Translations under genes and position numbers: made by a program
Notes under the pieces: model-generated
The model's input: the letters and a program-made list of their open reading frames with translations, nothing else
Told to the model about the DNA's origin: nothing
The model's database searches: none
Shown: positions 23,426 to 35,284 of the stretch, one piece after another
Numbering within the stretch: position 1 is the stretch's first letter
How the letters are laid out: the number at the start of each line of letters is the position of its first letter
Source: Blasia pusilla
Lineage: Eukaryota > Marchantiophyta > Marchantiopsida > Blasiales
Assembly (NCBI GenBank): GCA_050084515.1
Contig: CM114271.1
Location: 17,918,001 to 17,982,000 of the forward strand
Direction: 5' to 3'
Length of the DNA stretch: 64,000 bases

Positions 23426-26288
23426 GATCAACTCCACCGACGGTTGCCTCTCCTAATCTTTTCTACCAGTTCCGCGTACACTAGTCTAAACCTGCGAAAT
23501 TTTGATCTTACAAGTTCTACCTTGAATTTTCTTCCTTCGTTCCCTCCCATTGCATAATCCTGCCAATCTCACATCCTCGCTACTCCGTTCTTGACGACAG
23601 CGCTTCAACTTCCATTTCCACGTACAGCGCTCCTCCTCCGTAATGCCAACCCCGACACACCTTTGAAGAAGTGAGGAAGAAGAGGGTCATTTCCGAGCGC
23701 GACATACATACTTGCCGAATCCGGGATCTGCAAAACTACCAAACCTGTCTACACCCTGCCATTCCATAGTCGGGCGAGATCGTCGTCACCGCACACCACC
23801 ACAATTTAACCACTTCTTTCTCCACTCTTCCATCGCTCCTCCGTCGGCACCAGCGTACCTCTCTCGTACCCACGGACAAAACCTGCAGGTACACTGCTCT
23901 TTCGAACCGAATCTCACATCACCAATGCCTCCAACGCATACCTCACCGGATCCACTTCACCTGTTACAGACAGACAGATCTCGCCATATGCTCGCAAGTC
24001 CTCCTCCTCCTATGGCGTCCCCAGCGGCGCCCGCCACGGCATGCGGCCCGCCCACTCGCTCGCTAGCTGCTCCCTCTCCCTCGACGGATCGACGTACAGA
24101 AATCTCGACGCAACGCGAAACGCGACACAAGATCATTCGGAAGGTCACTCAGTCCTCCGCTCAAACTCCCCGCAGCGAGCCGATCGAGCTCGTGCGACAC
24201 CTGCCGAGTAAACGACAGGGAGAACAGAAGGACCCGTTCCTGCAGCTCTTTTTCATTCGTTCATCTTTTGCGCCTCTCCTCCCCTCCTCCTCCTCCTCCT
24301 TCGACTCTCGATTGTCCAGAGGTCTGAGACAGAGACGCGTCGCGAAAGTGAACAGCGTTCCTTTCCGTTAATCAGCAGCCTCCCTCCCACTGGATAGGAC
24401 CCCCCGCAGCCCATAACAGCGCTAACTAATGACTTCTGCTCGACTTCGTGCCGTTCGTGTCCGGTAACACGCGGCTACCCCGGTAATCCCTCTGCCCAAA
24501 CTGCGCTACCTTCCAGTGCAAAGCGGTTAACGCCAACTTAACCAGCTTCGCTCGCCAACGCACCGGCGATACCTTCCACATTTATTAAGCCTCCCGTACC
24601 ATGTCCACCTCGCCTTTATCGGACCTGTCACGACTGCGGGCTCCAGGTTGCACCACCCGGCGCCTGCCGCTAAATTCACCCGGGGCCAATCCATCGTACC
24701 GCCAACTGGTGCGTTGGACCGACGGTACGCCGAGTACTCCACTCCCTCCCCGTCCCACTGCCGACAACGTAGGTCCGACGACGTGGCCATCTGAGACACT
24801 TGGACGTCAATTGCACGCCGGATTATCGATTTTAAAGTTTAAACCAGCATCGGAAAGAAATACCGTGCCCTTTGTCGCTTCCTGAACACCTCCACTGGAT
24901 CCACGTCAACGGCAGCCTACGGCACGCCTTGTCGGGGTTTGTGACTCCGGAGCCTACTGTTACTACTCTCCTCGCTCCGCTAACCTTCCACCTCCAGCCC
25001 CCCCCAACAACTTAGAGCATATTCTCCAATCCCGCCATCTTCTGGCCCCGGCCATGTGCTCTATATGAGTCACAACTGAAGTCACCGACCCCACTACCGG
25101 TCGGCGTAGCTTTTCCGTCTACGCGATCTATATAGCTTTTAATTACGTGCGCCATGAGCTGACCTTGGTCCTTACGCGGGGCCATTTCATGAGAACCTGC
25201 CCCTTTAATTTTAAGGGCCGCGGAGATTTAAATTTTTTTTCTTCCGGCCTATGCATACGCGAGAGTGAGTCAAGCTCTAACACAGATTTCACCAAGATAC
25301 TCGCCGGGGATAATATAATCCCGTAGAGCAACCAGACCTAACGACCAACCGCCTTTTCTCGACGGGCCTTGGGTTATGTTATTCAGGCTGCATGCCTTTT
25401 TACCCTCTTCCCTGTCCCGCACTGTTAGTGGCCCTGACGCCACCGCCCACAAGCTCCACGGTTTGGAGGCGCTGCTAAAAAGGTCGCTCTTTCGCTGAAC
25501 GGAGCTCGGCATCTACGTACGGCGAAAGCCTTCCGTTAGATGAGATCGACGGTCATTACGCGGTGGAAATTTGAAATTAGAGATCCTATTACGGGCCAAC
25601 GATCACCTTGTGGTAGATCCCGATGGCCGTTGCCCTCACGAATCTTCCTCCCGACGACGCGGACAGGTAGCCGTCGGCGGGGGACAGTCCGAAAGTCCTC
25701 CGCTTTCTGACCAGGCTAAATAAAGCGTGCGTGGACAGACCGGGGACTTCCGTCCATTTGAAAGACTGAATAAAGAAACGGTAATGTGGATGCTGCGGCT
25801 ATGATTCGGAGGCGAACATTCTCGTGGAGGAAATCTGTGTTGGCTGTTTTGTTGTGCCAGGGGCGACCTCTCCCTTTTCTTCATGAGAAAGGCGAGTGAC
25901 ATGTCCAAAACTGGCGTCTTCAACCTGGTACGGCGCATATGTGCGTCCAGTCCCTTGAGCTCCGGTGGTTGTTGGTTGGTCTTGTCTCCGATGGATCGAG
26001 GCCGGCGCGAGAGGCGAGAGGAACCTTTGGTCTGTTCCTTCCGGACAATCGAGTGAGTGGTAGCAAAGGACCTCGCCCCATGTGCTATAAGAACTGCCGT
26101 CACAATATGGGCTTTTACGAAGTCATCGTTCCTTGGTCCTGCCTTGGACGACATTCTAGGGGGTTTTCATTCTTCCCTCGCACACATAATCTTGGAAGAA
26201 CTCGGGCGTAAGTGTAAAGCAAGTGAGTATGCGGGAAATATTAGTGCGCTGCTGGTGAAAATAGGTTTTCACTTAACAATAAGGGGGT
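23426..26288. promoter_or_regulatory. GC-rich upstream region of the QWRF gene
   Basis: About 2.9 kb of GC-rich sequence, pyrimidine-rich in the first kilobase on the plus strand (23500-24370). It should contain the promoter and 5' UTR of the minus-strand QWRF gene. Open frames here (for example 23712-24371 and 25636-26154) have biased composition and no family motif. I see no defined TATA element and no second gene. Confidence 0.35.
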
Positions 26289-26371
26289 TTAAGAGAACGG
26301 GTGCCACAAAAGAAGAACATTAAAAGGGACTTAAGAGGAGGGGTGTCACGAAAGAAGAACCTTAAAAGGAC
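26289..26371. repeat. 42-bp tandem duplication
   Basis: TTAAGAGAACGGGTGCCACA... at 26289 recurs as TTAAGAGGAGGGGTGTCACG... at 26331. Both run through AAAGAAGAAC-TTAAAAGG. It sits immediately inside the Helitron-like 5' end at 26427. Confidence 0.75.
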
Positions 26372-26427
26372 ATGTGTATGCTTGTAAAGAGGGTTTCTCT
26401 AATCCCATCCTCTTTTAATTATATAGA
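26372..26427 (-). mobile_element. Helitron-like 5' end, minus strand
   Basis: Read on the minus strand from 26427, after an A, the sequence is TCTATATAATTAAAAGAGGA. It is nearly the same as the 5' end of the mini-Helitron at 8858 and continues with ACACATGTCCTTTTAAGG. No 3' end with a close hairpin follows within about 300 bp, so the element is longer or truncated. Confidence 0.5.
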
Positions 26428-27024
26428 TGAAAAAGCATGCAAAGATAATGGGGAATCTATGGGAAGTACAAAAGAAGGAATTCAAAGAATGGAGCATGTG
26501 AAAGTCACAACCTAACTATCTTCATGATTGTGGGAGGATTTCCTTTTCGTATTTTTTTAAAAGATATTTTTTAAGTACGGAAGAGAAATAGTTTGTAGTG
26601 AAATTTCAACCACAAGGTTATTTATATTTGACCTAAGACGTTCCTTGATATGTTGAATGGATTCATGGAAATATGTCGTCATCTTGCTTGGAGTTAAAGA
26701 GCTTCCCACGTGGTTGAAACCCAGGGATTAAAATAGAAGATACTATTCTACGCTTCTTCTGCGATGGGCTAGAAACGATGGGTAATTTAAATCACCCATC
26801 ATTACCTTAAAACGTAAGAAAGGATTTGAATGATTTCAAACCTACTGATGTTTTTGGGTTCGGGGAAGAAACATGTGACCCAATAATTCAATTCACCCCC
26901 AAAACCAACCCCAAGTAACTTAAGATATATGAGGACATGTGGCGAACTAGTGTTGGTCAAAATTTTCCAGTATCAACCTCGCAAATAAGCAACGCAAGAT
27001 AGTTGTATATGATAATACTATAGA

Positions 27025-27241
27025 CTAGTAAGGTGCACATGCAATGCACGGGAAATTAAAAAGTGTTTGAAGAGCTTTCGCTAGAGTATAGTCTGTGAAG
27101 GTATTAATGATGTTGCATACAAATTCAAATATTTTTCTTGTTGTCCGTAACATGTGAGACATTTCCTTGCTGCCCAATTGCCACATGTTAGACAAAGAGG
27201 TGTTTGCAAATCAAGAAGGCACTGTCCAATAACAGTATAGA
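27025..27241 (-). mobile_element. Mini-Helitron (about 217 bp, non-autonomous)
   Basis: On the minus strand the element begins TCTATACTGTTATTGGACAG at 27241 (an alternative TC lies four bases earlier) and ends ...CACCTTACTAG at 27025, followed by T. A hairpin GTGCA-TTGCATG-TGCAC lies just before the CTTACTAG end. Both flanks fit insertion between A and T. Two diverged relatives of its 3' half are at 30434-30590 and 35945-36075. Confidence 0.7.
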
Positions 27242-30200
27242 TAGATTCAAAATAAAAGAAGAAGAAAATTGTGTGCAAATGTAACTAAAAAATTCAGTAT
27301 CAACATACCCCAAATAGCTCACTCAACCGAAAGGAACAAATTTTTTATTCTTTCATGAACCACATGAGTCAAGCCCACATGAAGTGAACATCTAGTCCTA
27401 GGATTGGGAAGAAGACTCTAACCATCTAAATACCCTACAAAACAAAACAAAACAAAAGAAGTTCACTCGTCTATTTCTCCCTCATTTCACATTCCCTTTC
27501 TACATTTTTATTGCAGAAGGGAGTCATTGAGGATCTAAAATAAATTCTCAATTCTTAAAGAGCTTTCTTACATTTAAGCAGTACCAAGTTTCATTCTCGC
27601 TCATCATTGATTCTAAATTTTCTAATGGTGTCTTGTGTAAGGTCTGAAAGAAACTACTCTAAAATTCACTGAGGCATCTATATGTGTAAAGCATATCTCC
27701 CGGTACTTCTAATTTTCCACACTTTCTCCATTCCCCTTTCTCTAAAGTGAAGGGAAACTTGCCAAAGATCAAATTGCCTTCCCAAAAACTTGCAACTTCA
27801 CGTTCTTCCTCCATTTCTTTTTGAAACCAAGGTGATTCTTGCTACAAGTTGAAAAATTTGGTGAATAACTTAATGCCCACAATTAATCTTACAAATATCT
27901 AAATCTAGTGGTATAGGGTTTTTCTCAATCCCACCCATTTCCCCCATATTGAAAAGTTTCAGAAGTTTTTCTAAATGTGTGTTTCTAGATAAGTATGAGT
28001 TAAAGTTTTTAGTGATGGGAATCATCTTCTCATTCAAGGAAAGGTTTTGCTTAAAATTTTCATTTTTTTTTAGCTAACAAATTGATTATTATGGATAAAA
28101 CAAAGAAGGGATGCATCTAAAGGCTTAAACAAAAAAAATCCCTCATCATATTGTGATTATAGGGTGCGTCATAATGTGAAATATGTGTATGCCCATGCTT
28201 CTAATGGCAAATACCATAAGCTTTGGCATGATACTAATTGGGGTTAAAATTATGAAATTATAGGGCCTAGTGGGACACACTATGGAACCTCCGAAAAGGT
28301 TTCTAAGGTCTTTTCAAGTTAAGTGAGAAAATGAAAATTTCACTACAAGATAGAGAATCACTAAGGGTAGAATGCTTTGTCCAAGTATATTGTGCTTGTA
28401 TGGTCCAAATAAAAATTGCTCATAGTTTTCCCTCTCTATATTATCCCAATCCCTTATAGATTTCATGAGCTTTTCTTATCGCTTACTATGAGCCCTCAAA
28501 GTTTTCGATATGTCATTCCACATATGAATGATAGGATAAAATTTTAAAAATTAGACGAAGAAAATTTGGTTAATTGTGACAAACGCTTTCATGCTTGTTT
28601 GTTGGCATTAACCATTCTATAATCTTTTATTTCAAGTCTATGGTAATTTCACTACACTATGCTCTGTCACTCCCTCGAAAATAAATATTGTGTCCTTAGT
28701 AGGACTAGTAAGGTGCAGAAAAGTGCTCATGGGATGCTCAATTTGGAGCCAATTTTTCCACATAAAGATTGGTTATCATGGGAAATTTTATTCCTACAAA
28801 CACTTTTTCATATCCAAGGTGAACGTAAGAAAAATCAATACTCCCATTAGTATATAGATTATAGGACAATGCATATAGCCTAGCTTCCATAAATAAGAGG
28901 GAAATAGAAACCATTTGTAGGACAAATAGCAACGAAACTTATTTTTAACAATCTTTTATAATTTTCCCCAACCAATTTAATTTCTAAAGAAGCAAGAATA
29001 TTGCACATCTTAATGTGGTTTTATTCCCTTACATCTTGTTCCATGGTAGAATTCGCACCCATTAGTGTTTTGAAATATTTACCAAGTTTAATCGTTTCTT
29101 GAATTACAAGTGTAAGATAGATGGTTTCTTCCAACCTAAAATTGAGTATCTATTAACCATCACAACCTAACCAAATTAAAAATGAGCGAGTCGATGATGG
29201 CCTTCAAGTTTAAAGTGAAGGCCCAAGGTAAGATAGTCATTGAATCGAAACTTTTCTTGTAATCTCATTCATGATTAGTTAGCCTTAACCAAGTAAGCAA
29301 GTTATGGGACTTCATGACTTTATGTGCTAGTTGGAATGCCTATGGGATGTAAGAATTTTTGTTCTTATCTCAAATTTTAATCTTTAGTAGTATCATTTCA
29401 ATTTCAAGTAATGAATTTATTTATAATTTTTTTTTAAAATATTATGATTTTATAACCTTTGTAAATCTTATTCAAAAGCCATGTGCCCCGCTCCAAACAC
29501 CTTCATAACCTTCTTCATTTTTTGAAAAATATTTAAAAAATTCCCTTCTCGCACAAATTAAACCCCCAACTTTCATCTACTTAGTATACTTCACTCCTTA
29601 TTTTGAATCTTACTTGCCATCCTTTCCATCTCCGGTCTAATATATATAATAATTGGCGACCCCACATGTCTAATACGACAAAATAGATAACTTGTTTGAA
29701 TTTTTTGCTTGAATCATACTAGATAGGTACAAATAGATATAGGGATTTGAATGGAATAGAAAGAAAAGATATTGATTAATAATTTAATTTATGTTATAAT
29801 GGATGATAATAAATAGTAATAAAATATGAGAATTATCATAAATAACCAAAATTTTCAAATATTTATTTCAGTTCATATTTTATGGAAAGAGAAAATAAAT
29901 TTTAATGGAGAAGGAGTAGATTTTTTTAAAATTTTGTGGAAGGATAAAATTACTTAGAAGATTGGGATGCCATTGAAATTTGAATGGAGGATTGTAATTA
30001 TTAAGAAGAGTGAAATATTATCACTTTCTAAGATCTTAGAAAATAGAAATTATATTTAAAATGTGAAATGAATAATGTGATTATTTTTAAAAATAATCGT
30101 ATTAATTCACCTGTGATATTTTGGGAAAGGAAAATAAATTTTAATGGAAAAAGAAAAAATCTTTTGTTAATTAAAATTATCTAAGATTTTGGTTAGTGTT

Positions 30201-30433
30201 GTCATTTTGGCATGAAGAGTGGAAGGGGAAGAATTGTTATTGTTCGAGATTTTACGGAGGAGCGAAATTATTTAGGGGAGATGGGTTTTATTTAAAGGTG
30301 AAATTTTCTTACTCTTTTAAGATTCTAAAAAGTGGGAATTATACTTAAATTTTAACATTAAATACAATTTTAAAATTTAAACATAATTAAAAAAACTATT
30401 ATTGACACCTATTTTTTAAGACCCTTCTATTGA
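27242..30433. other. AT-rich intergenic DNA, no gene seen
   Basis: No recognisable coding sequence or defined repeat. Another ACTAGTAAGGTGC sequence near 28699 resembles the minus-strand 3' end of the mini-Helitron at 27025, but no good hairpin or 5' partner is visible. Confidence 0.35.
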
Positions 30434-30590
30434 CACGTGGCAATTGGACAGCAAGAAATTGTTTCACATGTTATGTGCAGCAAGAAATTTGTGTGCAAGA
30501 TCATTAATCACTTTCCTTCACGGGCTATACGATAACAAAAGCTCTTCAAGCACCTTTTTTATTTTTCATGCATCGCATGGGCAAATGGTG
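30434..30590 (+). mobile_element. Decayed copy of the 27025 mini-Helitron family
   Basis: CAATTGGACAGCAAGAAATTG..., GTGCAAGATCATTAATCA, AAAAGCTCTTCAAGCACC and CATGCATCGCATGGGC match, in order, the minus-strand sequence of the 27025-27241 element. The terminal CTAG is lost and the 5' end is not clear. Confidence 0.6.
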
Positions 30591-30773
30591 ACACTTATGT
30601 GGTTGAGGCATGGTGTCAAACATGCTCTCCCCTCTCTGATCGTATTGTTATACACAAATCTGAAAATATGAGTTAGTTTTACACATCAAGTTTAGTTTCT
30701 TATCCTCAGAGTATTGTATATTATGCCTAGCACAAGAATCTTACTAGTTCCTCTATATTTGGAAAACCAAAAC

Positions 30774-30823
30774 CCCCAGCTCACCTCTTAACAACTCATT
30801 CTATGTTAAGAGGTGAGCTGGGG
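30774..30823. repeat. Perfect hairpin, 19-bp arms, 12-base loop
   Basis: CCCCAGCTCACCTCTTAAC (30774-30792) is followed after AACTCATTCTAT by its exact complement GTTAAGAGGTGAGCTGGGG (30805-30823). The perfect stem in AT-rich, otherwise diverged DNA implies a recent origin. It could be a small inverted duplication or a fold-back element. The stem is too short for a typical plant miRNA precursor. Confidence 0.85.
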
Positions 30824-33539
30824 TTAAATATGTAAAGTCATAGTTGTTAACTAATTTTATTTGATATCTCATGCGAGCGTGCATTCTTTGAAAGACCATA
30901 GAATGTTTTCTCCTTTCTCCTATCCTTAATCACTATCTAGGTGATATGATGTGAAATGCAAGAATTTTTCACCTCCTCAATTGGAAATAATCATTTTTTA
31001 TATCTTTAGTTTGGAAAAAACTTCTCTTCTCCCTTATTAAGTTGTGAAAGAGAAATCCCTCTTTCTCTTGTAAGATTCACACCTCCCCAATATTTTTTTA
31101 AACTTAATTTTGGAGAAATATTTAATTTTTCCATGATAAAGTGTATTTCCCCCTTCCAACCAAAGCCCCTAAATTTGGGTTTCTTTCTTGTTTCAAACTC
31201 TTTTTTCAGAAGAAGATTCAAAATATGCGAAAATTACTTTAAAAGGGAATGAGGATAGAATTGTGATTTAGTTTTTTCTTTTCCAAAATAATCTAATTTT
31301 CCTGTTCCCCCCCTCCAAAAAAATCTCAAAATTTCCCTAGTTTATCTTATTCTATTTATAAAATTAGATGCCTAAAATTTACATTCATATAATCAAATTT
31401 CATTTAAAATATAAATAAAAACATAAAAATAAGAAATAGAAAAGAAACTTACAATTTTCTGTAAATTCTAAAAAATAATAAGAGAGGAGATAGAGAGTAG
31501 AGTAAAAACTTGATTTCATTTTATTTTCAGACTTCGAGGTATTCGGAAATTTGAAATCCCTTCCTTCAATAATGTCCTGAGTGGGAAAATTTAATGGCAA
31601 GGAAATGAAGGAAACATATTTTGATTTTCTTATCTTATAAAATAAGAATTTTTATCTAAATCTCCCTACTGGACCAAATCCCAAATTATATATTTTTTCC
31701 TTTTGAATAATTATTTAAGATTTTGATAAATAAATTAAATGAAAAAATTAGGAGAAAAATTGATTCGAAATATAGATTAAAATCTGATGAGGAAATATGG
31801 ATTTGAAACATGATTAATAAACATGGACTTTCCCCTTACGACTGACTAGTATGAATAAAATAAGATTAAGAACACATGAAAATATAAGGAAAGGAAACTC
31901 ACAAAAAATATTTTGGAGTAAGGGTAGAAACTTCTTTCCAACTAAAACCTCCATGAAGTTAAGGAAAAATCCCCATTTGTTTTGATGTTTTCTACACCGA
32001 TTAAAGTTTTACTTACAAATGTTCTCCATGTGCCCGACTTCTACAACCAATTCGAAGGAACACAAACACGACCCCACAAACACAATTAAATTAAATTAAC
32101 TTAAATTAGCTTTAATTAACTTAAATTAGCTTAAATTAGCTTAAATTAAATTAAGCGAAAATAAATTGAAGGTCGTACGAAAAGTGGGAAAGGAAATCAT
32201 AAATAACAAGTTGAGAAGAGCGAACGCACATTCTAGAGCCCCTATTGTCACCACGCGTTGCTTTTATGATATTCTGGGAAATGTATGTGATGTTTATATA
32301 TAATGACTCCACCATTTTGTTCTTCATTTGGAATTTTATTGTCGTTCCTATTCCTCATGGTAAAGACAACAGAATATTCGTACGAAAATATTCATGGCTC
32401 GAAAAGAGGTCTTTTCTCTACTTATGAAAAAAATGCATTTATGTGAATGATAAAGTAGTCTCTATACGTGCCCTTTGTCAAGTTTGTTTATTCACGCGGT
32501 GTGCAGGTTTATGTTTTTGGCAAGGAAATTTATTGGCAATAATAATTGAAACTACTCCATTTCCACGTGACCTTGGAGCGAATTAATCTCAACGGTTTGG
32601 ATGAGACATTCCATTTCAATCCTTCCGGCTTGTTGGGCTCAACCACAACGCTACACGTGGCCTTTCAAACTCCAAGTTGTGATGGTAATTTTTGGGGCTA
32701 GGGCAAATATTTAGGGTTTGCAGGCTGTTGCTTAGCGGGCCTCATTTGAGGTTTTCTTGAATGCCCCCCTTATGTCTCTTCAGGGCCGGTTTTGTCCCCA
32801 GGGTTTTTGGTTGTCTATGCCCCCAGCCTCCTTTGTATCTTGATGGGTTTTCCATCAAATGCTTCTATTAAAGTTTATATTTTCCCGCTTGGTAGGGCCC
32901 ATGAAAATAGTATCACTTGTTCCAACCTTCACATGTTGCACATTACCTTGGTCTAGAGGCCGGGTGGATTTTCTTCAAGAATATCATGTATGATACTCGT
33001 CTCTATCACTTACAAGACTACAAAGTGGTCGAGGTGGGGGTGATGATGACTTTTGGGGTTTGTGTGTAACCTCATATTTAAGCAACGGGTGGGGCAAGGG
33101 GTCATATCCCAAAGTAAAGTTCGGCCTACGTCGATGAACAATGACATGCTTGATTCATTTGAAGATTTCCATAGGAGACAACAAGCAAAATATGATTGAG
33201 TTTTGACTCAAAGAATATAAGGAAACCTGAGTACGGCACTTCTCAGGTATTTAATGACATGGTTTCTAACGAGGAAGTGAAATGGTGGAAACCCTCAGAG
33301 TTCTCCCTCGGCTTCCAAAATTTGGTTGTTTGAAGGAATCAAACAACCAAAAAAGTATCATTTGACCAAATATACTTTTGATCAAGCTCTACATTTGCTC
33401 CTATATCGAGTGTCGTTTAAATAAAGGACTACTTGACAATGACTATGTAGACAATAATTATTATGCTATGCTTTGGCCCAAACTGTTTGGCGGATTCCCA
33501 CATATTACTTGCCCATTCGCCACTTTGTTTTCAACGGTT
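30824..33539. other. AT-rich intergenic DNA, no gene seen
   Basis: No gene or named repeat recognised. A run of TTAAATTAGC-like units lies at about 32085-32150. From about 32600 the sequence has more mixed composition and may belong to the retroelement fragment that follows. Confidence 0.35.
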
Positions 33540-34041
33540 CTCACGGTTGATGGAAGGGTTTAGGCAGGTTGCGGCTGCTAGGATGGCGGAGATGCCGGCT
33601 AGACCCGCGATAGAGCGTGCCGTGGCTTCTCCTGGTGTTTTTTTGGTGGATAACTAGGGAGAGGTCTTCCAGTTGGTGAGTCCATGAGGTAGAGATTTTA
33701 GTCGGCATCGCTTCTTTTTGGATTCAAGAGCACAACCCTTGATGTTGGGGAAAGTGTCATTCAAAGGATTGGGCTTGACGAGAGCCCATGTGGAGCGTTG
33801 TCCATTCCGGATATAGAAATCCTTGGGTGGAGCGAGTACCACACAGTATATCACCCGATAGGAGGTCATGGTGAGGATTCGCCCGGGACATCCTACAGAT
33901 GAGTCGGTGATGCGAGCCAAGGCGATAGTGACTGATGCAGAATCCTATGACGTCTTGGTTGGTGGAGCAGTGTTATACTCGATGGGGTTTTCCCTAGATT
34001 ACTGGGAGGAGTCAGCGTCCTACAGACCAGGATGGCAGTAA
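33540..34041 (+). pseudogene. Ty3/gypsy-like protease region, degenerate copy
   Basis: Closely similar at DNA level to 47615-48025 (for example AGGATGGCGGAGATGCC, TTGATGTTGGGGAAAG and TTGGTTGGTGGAGCAGTG). It corresponds to the linker and aspartic protease of that element. The active-site triad reads LDSR instead of LDSG, and stop codons interrupt the frame, so it is inactive. The copy extends beyond the point where the 47.6-kb copy is broken by another LTR. Confidence 0.75.
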
Positions 34042-34626
34042 GGTGATGGGTGCCTTAGCTCATTACCCGTTCGATTCACAGGTGCATGGCTTCTGGATCT
34101 ACGACAATATCAATTTTTTTCTATTGGAGATTCCAACAAAAAACTGAATGGGACTGTCATGCAGCCCTTTAACCTGCACTTCTATGAAAAGTTTGGCAAC
34201 GCTTCTACGATGATTTCTCCAAATGAATACTTCAAACCTGTAAAATCACAAATCAGAGAGATTCATGGTGCTCCCAAGAGCACTAGTATGGGAAACCCGC
34301 CCCCATACTCAATCTCTAAAGAAATTTGGGCAACGCTTCCGCGCGCCACTCTTCCACATGAAAAATCAGAAGAGGCAACAACCCCAAAAAGCGCTCTTGC
34401 TCTGGTGAGCACTCCAATGAATTGTTGAATGGAGAATACGGTTCCCAACCTGCAACAACAACGAGCTCCTCCATTGTAACCCTCTTACTCTCTCATTCTC
34501 TCTTTGTAAATCAATCCAATGTCTCTCAACATCTCATATCAAACTCTCCATGGTGTACACTCTCTCTCATGTTAAACTAAATCCAATCTCCTAATGAGAG
34601 GCTTAGGTTACACACACAAGGCAAGG
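34042..34626. other. Continuation of retroelement flank, unassigned
   Basis: Mixed-composition sequence after the protease fragment, with pyrimidine-rich stretches at 34480-34580. No recognised domain. Confidence 0.3.
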
Positions 34627-34696
34627 AGGACCATAGCTCGCCGCCAAGAGAGAGGCGGCGGAGCTATGGTCCTATATATATATATATATATATATA

Positions 34697-34758
<62 letters not shown>

Positions 34759-34773
34759 CGGAGCTATGGTCCT
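34627..34773. repeat. Hairpin plus (TA)n-(CT)n microsatellite and a repeated arm
   Basis: AGGACCATAGCTCGCCGCC (34627-34645) is nearly complementary to GGCGGCGGAGCTATGGTCCT (34654-34673), with one extra G. A TA run (34673-34697) and a CT run (about 34700-34755) follow. Then the right arm appears again as CGGCGGAGCTATGGTCCT (34756-34773). The microsatellites thus sit between two direct copies of one hairpin arm. Confidence 0.85.
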
Positions 34774-35065
34774 CTCCGAAGCCCTCTCCACGATAATCTA
34801 TTCTCGCAGATCATCTCCTTGGCTCTTGACCTATTGTAGCGGGTTAAGGACCTCTTTCCAAAGTAGAAAGTAAATGATAACAAAAGTGATAACTTACCAC
34901 ATATAATAAGTTCATCAATATGGCTCCAAAAGAGCCGAAACGAAGGGAAAACTTGTTATCGTAGGTTATCTGTGGCTTCATCGGGTCATCCTCAACCTCA
35001 TGAGGTTGTTGCCTAGTATCTCCGAAGACGCTCTACTAGATCTGGCCGAAATATCCTAAAAGGCG

Positions 35066-35284
35066 TGACACTTTGTAATGATGATTAATAATTTTGAGAG
35101 TCCAACATTAAAAGGAGTTAGTATTTACTTCCCAAATCCTGAATTTTCTTACGAGCAATTATATGTTGTCTCATCTAGAATAGGTTCTAAAACTTCAATT
35201 CCTCTAATGGTTGAGAGTCAACATCTAACAATCAGAATCGGTTTTTATATTAGAAATGTTGTATTTCATGAAGTGCTATATTGA
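35066..35284 (+). pseudogene. Third Helitron helicase remnant (C-terminal end only)
   Basis: A 68-residue frame (35078-35284) reads MMINNFESPTLKGVSIYFPN and continues with EFSYEQLYVVSSR and IGFYIRNVVFHEVLY. It matches the last 68 residues of the left-edge helicase (MIINKSQGQTLDRIGIYLPN ... QLYVALSRV ... IGFYTRNVIYSEILN). The KSQGQT motif is degraded. Nothing upstream aligns, so this is a truncated fossil. Confidence 0.75.

Noticed and set aside
23712-24371. 219-residue plus-strand open frame
   Set aside because: Pro/Ser/Thr-rich product of a pyrimidine-rich leader region upstream of the QWRF gene; no domain.
25636-26154. 172-residue minus-strand frame next to the Helitron-like end
   Set aside because: No recognisable domain; composition-driven in GC-rich DNA.
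28690-28710. ACTAGTAAGGTGC as another Helitron 3' end
   Set aside because: Matches the terminal word at 27025 but lacks a convincing hairpin and a 5' partner.
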